12,256 nucleotides of DNA from CAVPOO01 sp963707015 (lineage in GTDB: Bacteria > Pseudomonadota > Gammaproteobacteria > Thiohalobacterales > Thiohalobacteraceae): the NCBI GenBank assembly GCA_963707015.1, contig CAVPOO010000019.1, positions 1 through 12,256 on the forward strand, in the 5' to 3' direction. Positions within the stretch are counted from its first letter, which is position 1. Each line of letters begins with the position of its first letter. The notes under the pieces were generated by a model. It was not told the origin of the DNA. It saw only the letters and a list, made by a program, of their open reading frames with translations, and did no database searches. Below are positions 7,477 through 12,256 of this stretch, piece after piece. The position numbers and the translations under genes were made by a program.

Positions 7477-7501
7477 TATAGTGGAATCTCTGACTATTCC
7501 A
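7477..7501 (+). promoter_or_regulatory. Candidate -10 element with an inverted repeat at the start site
   Basis: TATAGT at 7477-7482 is a good -10 hexamer; a -35 at 7454-7459 (CTGTCT) is poor. Overlapping its last base is a perfect 6-bp inverted repeat, TGGAAT at 7482-7487 and ATTCCA at 7496-7501, with an 8-base spacer. It covers the expected transcription start, which is a typical place for a repressor operator, or it could be a hairpin at the 5' end of the mRNA. The likely targets are the 74-residue gene and the hflK/hflC pair. Confidence 0.4.
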
Positions 7502-7563
7502 GTCAGGTATTGGACGCTCGCCTCAAATTGGCGGAAGTGGACATAACCCACGGAGGGTTAATC

Positions 7564-7788
7564 ATGAATGGCTCGCATATAATCAGCACGACGGACCCGA
7601 TCAACGGTTTCAACATCACCGATGTGAAGAACCGACCCCATGTCGTCGAGGGTGACAGCACCAACGACCTGACGATTTACTTCGAAACCAAAGCCTCGCG
7701 CCAGACCTACCTCGACATGCCCGTTGAGTACCCGGAGCGGAATTTATCGAAAACTCTGAGTAACCCCACGGACGACTATTCCGGTTGA
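7564..7788 (+). CDS. Conserved-looking small protein, function unknown
   Basis: This is a 74-residue protein I do not recognise. The ATG at 7564 is preceded by a strong GGAGGG at 7552-7557, which rules out the longer in-frame start at 7510. The product has no signal peptide, no membrane segment and no cysteine. It looks like a small soluble alpha/beta domain, with stretches ISTTDPINGFNITDV (7-21), DLTIYFETKASRQTYLDM (35-52) and an acidic, Pro-containing tail. Codon use resembles the flanking genes and the ribosome-binding site is the best in the neighbourhood, so I regard it as a real gene. It is the first gene on the strand leading into the hflK/hflC pair, about 190 bases ahead, so a link with membrane protease modulation is possible but only positional. 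Confidence 0.75.
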   Translation: MNGSHIISTTDPINGFNITDVKNRPHVVEGDSTNDLTIYFETKASRQTYLDMPVEYPERNLSKTLSNPTDDYSG

Positions 7789-7795
7789 GTTTTCA

Positions 7796-7982
7796 ATGTA
7801 TCTGAGCTGGTATGGGACCCTGCGGAGACGGCGAACAATACCAGGAAGAGTGGAGCGCGACATGCGACAAGGCAACGCGCTCCACGACCCCGAAGCTTGG
7901 CGCCGCTATCTCTCGTCCGAGGCTTCGTTCATCTGACGCACGACTACCGCCCCGCTGATTAAACGGGTGTTCGCGCTCATTG
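7796..7982 (+). pseudogene. Possible remnant of the missing hflK 5' end
   Basis: Between the small gene and the hflK-type frame there is a short open frame, 7796-7936 (46 codons). From about 7850 it becomes GC-rich at third positions and protein-like, as in NALHDPEAWRRYLSSEASF, and it ends at a TGA at 7934-7936. Beyond this stop, the same frame reads TTTAPLIKRVFALIDAV up to the junction with the hflK frame. PLIKRVFALI resembles the beginning of the membrane helix that precedes the SPFH domain in HflK proteins. The reading is that a stop mutation and a deletion of the helix have split the gene. An unrelated short frame is the alternative. Confidence 0.35.
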
Positions 7983-8816
7983 ATGCGGTTCGGCAAATAT
8001 CTCAAGGACGTTCCACCGGGACTGCATTTCAAGCTGCCACTGGGCATTGATGCGGCGACCATCGTTCCCGTCAAACGGCAGTTGAAGCAGGAATTCGGGT
8101 TCATGACCCCAGGCGCAAGCGATCCGTACCAGAGTCCTCACGACGGCAAGCGGGAAACGGAGATGGTGACCGGTGACCTGAATGCTGCACTGGTTGAATG
8201 GGTGGTGCAATACCGCATCTCGGATCCCGTCAAATTCCTGTTCGAGGTGCGGGAACCGAGTGAAACCCTGCGCTATGTATCCGAGTCCGTCATGCGCGAG
8301 GTCGTCGGCGATCGCACTGTGGACGAGGTGATTACCATCGGCCGGCAGGAAATCGAAACGGAGGCGCTGGCCAAGATGCAGGCGCTCTCAACCAAATATG
8401 CAATGGGGATCAGCATCGACCAGGTTCAATTGAAGAACATCAATCCGCCCCAACCGGTGCAGGAGTCGTTCAACGAGGTCAACCAGGCCCAGCAGGAGAA
8501 AGAGAAGCTGATCAACGAGGCGCGGCGCGATTACAACAAGGTGATCCCGCTGGCCGAGGGCGAGAAGGACCAGCGCATCCGCGAGGCCGACGGCTACAGG
8601 CTCAAGCGGGTCAACGAAGCGGAAGGCGACGCCGCCCGGTTCAACGCCCTGTTGGCGGAATACAGCAAGGCCCCGGAGGTCACGCGCCGTCGCATCTATA
8701 TCGAGACCCTGCAGGACGTCATGCCGGGTATCCGTTCCAAGATCATTGTCGATGAACAGACGCGCAGCATCCTGCCGCTGCTGAATCTCGACGCACGGAA
8801 GGCGGACCAGCCATGA
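7983..8816 (+). CDS. hflK: HflK-type SPFH protein lacking the N-terminal membrane anchor
   Basis: HflK-type proteins pair with HflC in a large membrane-anchored assembly around the FtsH protease and modulate its activity. The frame here (277 codons from the ATG at 7983; a TTG at 7980 is also possible) starts abruptly with MRFGKYLKDVPPGLHFKLPL, the first strand of the SPFH domain. In normal HflK this block is preceded by a cytoplasmic N-terminus and a membrane helix, and neither is present. The rest is intact: KRQLKQEFGF at 32-41, VEWVVQYRISDP at 71-82 and ESVMREVVGDRTVDEV at 101-116. The coiled region with QAQQEKEKLINEARRDYNKVIP follows at 168-189 and the C-terminal strand TRSILPLLNL at 260-269 (numbered from the ATG). 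There is no good ribosome-binding site. The stop overlaps hflC as ATGA. It could be a 5'-truncated pseudogene or a soluble HflK translated from the internal ATG. Confidence 0.85.
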   Translation: MRFGKYLKDVPPGLHFKLPLGIDAATIVPVKRQLKQEFGFMTPGASDPYQSPHDGKRETEMVTGDLNAALVEWVVQYRISDPVKFLFEVREPSETLRYVSESVMREVVGDRTVDEVITIGRQEIETEALAKMQALSTKYAMGISIDQVQLKNINPPQPVQESFNEVNQAQQEKEKLINEARRDYNKVIPLAEGEKDQRIREADGYRLKRVNEAEGDAARFNALLAEYSKAPEVTRRRIYIETLQDVMPGIRSKIIVDEQTRSILPLLNLDARKADQP

Positions 8817-9811
8817 ACAGGACCAGGCAACTCGTTATCCTGTTGGTACTGGTCATCGGGTCATACGTCCTCATGAGCTCGATCTATTCGGTGAGCGAAG
8901 TCGAACAGATGATCATCACCCAGTTCGGTAAACCGGTCGGCGCTCCGGTGACGTCCGCCGGCCTGAAAGTGAAACTGCCCTTCATCCAGGAGGTCAATCC
9001 GATCGACAAGCGGGTACTCGAGTGGGACGGCAGTCCGTCGGATATGCCCACCAAAGACAAGCTCTACATCTCGGTCGACCTGTTCGCCCGCTGGCGGATT
9101 ACCGATCCGCTGCAGTACTTTCTGCGCCTGCGCGATGAACGCAGCGCGCAGTCCCGGCTGGACGATATCCTGGGCAGCGAGACCCGTAACGCGGTTGCCA
9201 AGCACGAGCTGATCGAGATCATCCGCACCACCAGGGATCGCGTGCCGCTGCGCGACGCCCTGCTGACCGACGCGGAACGGGATATGGGATCACTGGTGCC
9301 GATCCAGAAAGGACGCAAGCTGGTCGAGCAGGAGATCTTCAGCGCAGCGGCCGAGAAGGTGCGGGTGTTTGGCATCGAGCTGCTCGATATCCGCTTCAAA
9401 CGCATCAACTACAACGAAAGCGTACGCCCGAAGATCTACGACCGTATGATCAGCGAACGCCGTCAGATCGCGGAACGCTTCCTGTCGGAAGGCAACGGCG
9501 AGGCCGCCAGAATCCGCGGCAACCGGGTGCGCGACCTGAACAAGATCCAGTCCGAAGCCTACCGGGCGGTCGAGGAAATCCGCGGCGTGGCGGACGCGAA
9601 GGCCACCGAAATCTACGCGCGTGCCTACAGCCAGAGCCCTCAAGCGGTGGCGTTCTATGAATTCACACGCACCATGCAGTCCTACAAGTCCATCATCGCC
9701 GAAAACACGACCCTTGTCCTTTCCACGGACAGCGACCTCTTCAAATTTCTGAAGGGTATGACCCCGGACAGCGAGGTCGTTCCGGCCCAGCGTTCCGGCG
9801 ACGACCGATGA
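8813..9811 (+). CDS. hflC: HflC-type SPFH membrane protein, FtsH protease modulator
   Basis: This 332-residue partner of HflK is expected to form alternating HflK-HflC rings that enclose FtsH in the inner membrane, with the SPFH domains on the periplasmic side. One N-terminal membrane helix is clear (residues 7-23, LVILLVLVIGSYVLMSS). It is followed by SVSEVEQMIITQFGKPVG at 26-43, the SPFH block AGLKVKLPFIQEVNPIDKRV at 49-68, DLFARWRITDPLQYFLRL at 89-106, and FGIELLDIRFKRINY at 186-200. The coiled region EGNGEAARIRGNRVRDLNKI spans 226-245, and the C-terminal block has ALAFYEF-like AVAFYEFTRTMQSYKSII at 278-295 and LVLSTDSDLFKFL at 301-313. The gene is complete. Its start overlaps the hflK-type stop by 4 bases. 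The pair is not in the usual hfq-hflX context, so it may be a second, paralogous set. Confidence 0.93.
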   Translation: MNRTRQLVILLVLVIGSYVLMSSIYSVSEVEQMIITQFGKPVGAPVTSAGLKVKLPFIQEVNPIDKRVLEWDGSPSDMPTKDKLYISVDLFARWRITDPLQYFLRLRDERSAQSRLDDILGSETRNAVAKHELIEIIRTTRDRVPLRDALLTDAERDMGSLVPIQKGRKLVEQEIFSAAAEKVRVFGIELLDIRFKRINYNESVRPKIYDRMISERRQIAERFLSEGNGEAARIRGNRVRDLNKIQSEAYRAVEEIRGVADAKATEIYARAYSQSPQAVAFYEFTRTMQSYKSIIAENTTLVLSTDSDLFKFLKGMTPDSEVVPAQRSGDDR

Positions 9812-9961
9812 CAATGCGTGCTGTGCGCCTGTGGGACTTAGGGGTTCGTGACGAGGCAGGTGGGAGCGTTGAGCACAAAGCCTCACGCTTTCGAGGCGCA
9901 GAGTCGGCCCTACGCAACGAGAAAGGGGGACGCGTTGGGCCGCTCTCCCAGCGCCGCAGTA

Positions 9962-9990
9962 GCATCAGCCTAAGTCCGACAGCCTCCTAG
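9962..9990 (-). repeat. Possible insertion-sequence or interspersed-repeat end
   Basis: On the minus strand this reads CTAGGAGGCTGTCGGACTTA followed by GGCTGATGC, with AGGCT repeated directly on either side of GTCGGACTT. From memory it resembles the GGAGCCTGTCGGACTTAGGC type of sequence that recurs in proteobacterial genomes, sometimes at element ends. That recollection is unverified. No transposase gene and no second copy lies in the window, so at most this is a solo end or a degenerate repeat. Confidence 0.22.
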
Positions 9991-10209
9991 ACAGTCCGCA
10001 GTCAGGCTGGGCAATCTCGGCCAATACCTGCTGGCTTTGCGATGTTTGGACGGGTCCCAGTAGTTCAGCTACGGTCTCCTGAGCCTCGTCACCGGTACCA
10101 CGGTCTCGGTTTATCCAATTTCTGTCGCAGTGGGGTGCGCTCAGCCTCGGCCCGGATCCGCTGGTCGCGGCCGGGATCGGGTGTTCGGGTCGCAGGCCCG
10201 CGGCGGATA

Positions 10210-10260
10210 TGCGAGAATGCGCACCTCGCACGATCCGTCTCCTCCGCTGTACGCGCATTC
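10210..10260 (+). promoter_or_regulatory. Possible H-type pseudoknot upstream of ybiT
   Basis: TGCGAG at 10210-10215 pairs with CTCGCA at 10225-10230 (6 bp, 9-base loop). The loop sequence AATGCGC at 10216-10222 is itself perfectly complementary to GCGCATT at 10253-10259. Together with G10215 and C10260 this second helix is an 8-bp inverted repeat. The two helices can coexist as an H-type pseudoknot, or they can compete if both claim G10215. They lie 90-140 bases before the ybiT start. I saw no promoter that proves the region is transcribed. Confidence 0.35.
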
Positions 10261-10273
10261 CGAAGCCGATTTT

Positions 10274-10319
10274 TGCACGGACCGGCCGGCGTCTGGCCCG
10301 CAGGTTCCAGTCCCGTGCA
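10274..10319 (+). repeat. Inverted repeat TGCACGG / CCGTGCA before ybiT
   Basis: TGCACGG at 10274-10280 and CCGTGCA at 10313-10319 form a perfect 7-bp stem. They enclose 32 bases that include the self-complementary CCGGCCGG at 10282-10289. The stem ends 33 bases before the TTG start, just upstream of the GGAAG ribosome-binding site, so it may influence leader folding. There is no T-run, so it is not an intrinsic terminator. Confidence 0.35.
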
Positions 10320-10352
10320 TTCGTTTAACCCTATGATTGTGGAAGAATTATC

Positions 10353-11966
10353 TTGATCACGACCGCCAACATCACCATGCAGTTCGGAGCCAAGCCGCTG
10401 TTCGAGAACATCTCGGTCAAATTCGGTAATGGCAATCGCTACGGCCTGATCGGCGCCAACGGCTGCGGCAAATCCACCCTGATGAAGATTCTGGGCGGAG
10501 ATCTGGAGCCCACCTCGGGCAATGTCAGCGTCGATGCCAACGAACGCGTCGGCAAGCTGCGGCAGGATCAGTTCGCCTTCGAGAATGACACGCTGCTGGA
10601 TACTGTCATCATGGGCCATGCCGAGCTCTGGCAGGTGAAGCAGGAGCGCGACCGCATCTATGCGCTGCCGGAGATGAGTGAAGAAGAGGGCATGCGGGTC
10701 GCCGATCTGGAGGTGCGTTTCGCCGAGTTGGATGGCTACACCGCCGAGGCGCGCGCCGGCGAGCTGCTGATGGGTCTGGAGATTCCGCTGGAACAGCACA
10801 CTGGTCCCATGCGTGCGGTGGCGCCGGGCTGGAAGCTGCGCGTACTGCTGGCGCAGGCGCTGTTTGCTGACCCGGACATCATGCTGCTCGACGAGCCCAC
10901 CAACAACCTGGACATCAACACCATCCGCTGGCTGGAAGGCGTGCTCAATGCGCGCAGCAGCACCATGGTGATCATCTCCCACGACCGGCACTTCCTGAAT
11001 AGCGTATGCACGCACATGGCCGATCTGGATTATGGCGAATTACGAATCTATCCAGGCAATTACGATGAGTACATGATCGCCTCGACCCAGGCGCGCGAAC
11101 GCCTGTATGCCGACAACGCCAAGAAGAAGGCGCAGATCGCCGATCTGCAGTCCTTCGTCAGCCGTTTCTCCGCGAACGCCTCCAAGGCCAAGCAGGCGAC
11201 CTCCCGCGCCAGGCAGATCGAGAAGATCAAGCTCGACGACGTCAAACCGTCCAGCCGCGTGAATCCGTACATCCGCTTCGATCAAACCAGAAAGCTCTAC
11301 CGCCTGGCGCTGGAAGTGGATGGCCTGAGCAAGGGGTATGGCGAGATGCCGCTGTTCAGCAATCTCAATCTGATGATCGAGGTCGGTGAACGCGTCGCCG
11401 TGATCGGCCCGAACGGCATCGGCAAGAGCACGCTGCTGCGGACCCTGGTCGGCGAATTGTCGCCAGACAAAGGCACCGTCAAATGGTCCGAAAATTCCGA
11501 CATCGGTTATTTCGCCCAGGATCATGCCGCCGATTTCGCGAGCGACATGCCCCTGTTCGACTGGATGAGCCGGTGGAAGAAACACGGCGACGACGCGCAG
11601 GCGATCCGCGCCACCCTCGGTCGGTTGCTGTTTTCGTCGGACGAAATCAATAAATCGGTCAAGGTGGTGTCCGGTGGCGAGCAGGGGCGCATGCTGTTCG
11701 GCAAGCTCATGCTGCAGCGGCCGAACATCCTGGCCATGGACGAGCCGACCAATCACCTGGACATGGAGTCGATCGAGTCGCTGAATACGGCCCTGGAGAA
11801 CTATCCAGGCACGCTGATCTTCGTGAGCCACGACCGCGAGTTTGTCGCTTCTCTGGCGACGCGCATCATCGAACTGACGCCGAACGGCGTCGTCAATTTC
11901 AGCGGCAACTACGATGATTACCTGCACAGCCAGGGCGTCGAGGTGGTGAGCAAGACCGGCACCTGA
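10353..11966 (+). CDS. ybiT: ABC-F family ATPase YbiT
   Basis: This is a 537-residue soluble ABC-F protein with two ATPase domains and no membrane part. ABC-F proteins bind the ribosome E site and assist translation; the precise role of YbiT is not well defined. Domain 1 has Walker A GANGCGKST (34-42), the divergent signature AVAPGWKLRV (155-164) that is also typical of E. coli YbiT, and Walker B MLLDEP (177-182) with ISHD at 208-211. The charged linker spans about 243-300 (QSFVSRFSANASKAKQATSR). Domain 2 has GPNGIGKST (352-360), VSGGEQGRM (439-447), ILAMDEP (459-465) and VSHD (491-494). The match to YbiT runs from the first strand (ITMQFGAKPLFENISVKFG) to the end. Translation starts at a TTG (10353), since the first in-frame ATG at 10377 would delete part of the first strand. 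GGAAG at 10341-10345 is the ribosome-binding site. It is monocistronic as far as can be seen. Confidence 0.97.
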   Translation: MITTANITMQFGAKPLFENISVKFGNGNRYGLIGANGCGKSTLMKILGGDLEPTSGNVSVDANERVGKLRQDQFAFENDTLLDTVIMGHAELWQVKQERDRIYALPEMSEEEGMRVADLEVRFAELDGYTAEARAGELLMGLEIPLEQHTGPMRAVAPGWKLRVLLAQALFADPDIMLLDEPTNNLDINTIRWLEGVLNARSSTMVIISHDRHFLNSVCTHMADLDYGELRIYPGNYDEYMIASTQARERLYADNAKKKAQIADLQSFVSRFSANASKAKQATSRARQIEKIKLDDVKPSSRVNPYIRFDQTRKLYRLALEVDGLSKGYGEMPLFSNLNLMIEVGERVAVIGPNGIGKSTLLRTLVGELSPDKGTVKWSENSDIGYFAQDHAADFASDMPLFDWMSRWKKHGDDAQAIRATLGRLLFSSDEINKSVKVVSGGEQGRMLFGKLMLQRPNILAMDEPTNHLDMESIESLNTALENYPGTLIFVSHDREFVASLATRIIELTPNGVVNFSGNYDDYLHSQGVEVVSKTGT

Positions 11967-12017
11967 GCGGCAAGGAAAGGTGTATGCACTGCGGCGGTTT
12001 CAAACTTGGCTGCTTAA

Positions 12018-12256
12018 TTCGGTATTGTTGGCATCGCGGACTGGGCACAGGCTGATGCTGGTGATGCTCCGGCGGGTGGCACCGCCTTGCTCCTGCATGG
12101 GATCTATGTTGCCCCGACCAACACCGCAGCGGCATTGGCACGCGGCTGTTGGCCGCTGCCGAGGGTTTCTTCCTCGCGCGGCCTGGAGCGGCTTCAGGCC
12201 AAAGACCCCGGTCGGGATTATCCTTACCGTTTCTGGAAGTCCGTCGTGGTTTGCTA
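12018..12256 (+). pseudogene. Degraded GNAT-family acetyltransferase, runs off right edge
   Basis: Pieces of a GNAT N-acetyltransferase are readable in two frames. In one frame from 12018 there is FGIVGIADWAQADAG, then ALLLHGIYVAPTNT (to 12125). The acetyl-CoA-binding part continues in another frame from 12128 as SGIGTRLLAAAEGFFLAR. The first frame then resumes near 12177 as RGLERLQAKDPGRDYPYRFW. A TAA at 12015-12017 cuts off any N-terminus. Relative to typical family members, about 20-25 residues seem to be missing between LLAAA and GFFLARG. The first shift fits loss of one base near 12126, the second loss of a GC pair in the CGCG run at 12175-12181. The combination of no start, two frame changes and an internal deletion makes this a pseudogene unless sequencing errors explain the shifts. 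Confidence 0.7.

Larger units (their letters stand above)
9812..10352. other. Long non-coding gap between hflC and ybiT
   Basis: These 541 bases have no supported gene; the open frames in them are shadows of low complexity or lie antisense. No intrinsic terminator for the hflC operon is visible. The stretch holds a possible interspersed-repeat end (9962-9990) and, close to ybiT, a cluster of strong inverted repeats (10210-10319). A T-arm-like GTTCCAGTC at 10304-10312 was examined and does not belong to a tRNA. Confidence 0.45.

Noticed and set aside
9808..9990. 60-codon open frame just after hflC
   Set aside because: It lacks a ribosome-binding site, its composition is Arg/Ser-rich, and its end falls in the repeat-like sequence; it looks spurious.
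10301..10320. T-arm-like GGTTCCAGTCCC suggesting a tRNA 3' end
   Set aside because: Position 57 would be a pyrimidine, the T-stem does not pair (A-C mismatch), and no D-arm, anticodon arm or acceptor partner is found upstream at tRNA distance.
10332..10337. TATGAT as a -10 element for ybiT
   Set aside because: No -35 lies at 16-18 bases, and transcription would start at or inside the ribosome-binding site.
10089..11015. 308-codon minus-strand open frame across the ybiT start
   Set aside because: It is antisense to the conserved first ATPase domain and its product is Gln/His/Arg-rich; a shadow.
11040..11927. 295-codon minus-strand open frame inside ybiT
   Set aside because: It is antisense to the second ATPase domain and has no domain signature.

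Overview
The window looks like chromosomal DNA of a GC-rich gammaproteobacterium. The ABC-F ATPase is close to E. coli YbiT over its full length, the PEP-phosphotransferase has the PtsP (enzyme I-Ntr) architecture, and an HflK/HflC-type pair and a CspA-type cold shock protein are present. No species can be named from sequence alone. I see no rRNA, tRNA, CRISPR array, intact transposase or prophage gene.

Layout. 1-1526 (minus strand): the promoter-proximal end of a sugar ABC importer operon, with a solute-binding lipoprotein overlapping by 4 bp a permease that runs off the left edge. 1527-1997: divergent intergenic region. 1998-3419 (plus): beta-CASP/metallo-beta-lactamase RNA-processing-type hydrolase. 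3609-3872 (minus): cold shock gene with a clear intrinsic terminator, convergent with the hydrolase. 3873-5116: gene-poor stretch with a 42-codon lysine-rich protein, a good sigma70-type promoter, several inverted repeats and a 54-codon single-span membrane protein just before ptsP. 5117-7387 (plus): ptsP. 7564-9811 (plus): a likely operon of an unrecognised 74-residue protein, an hflK-type gene that has lost its N-terminal membrane anchor, and an intact hflC-type gene overlapping it by 4 bp. 9812-10352: non-coding, with a possible interspersed-repeat end and strongly structured sequence just upstream of the next gene. 10353-11966 (plus): ybiT with a TTG start. 12018-12256: a degraded GNAT acetyltransferase gene running off the right edge.

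The genes do not form one obvious pathway. Sugar import, RNA turnover and cold shock, nitrogen-PTS signalling, membrane protease modulation and ribosome-associated ABC-F ATPase are neighbours without a shared operon. The left half of the hflK gene and the right edge show gene decay: an anchor-less HflK with protein-like remnants upstream, and a GNAT gene with two frame changes and an internal deletion. I found no convincing new multi-gene system. The best leads are the truncated hflK, the possible pseudoknot upstream of ybiT, and the small-protein genes around ptsP and hflK.
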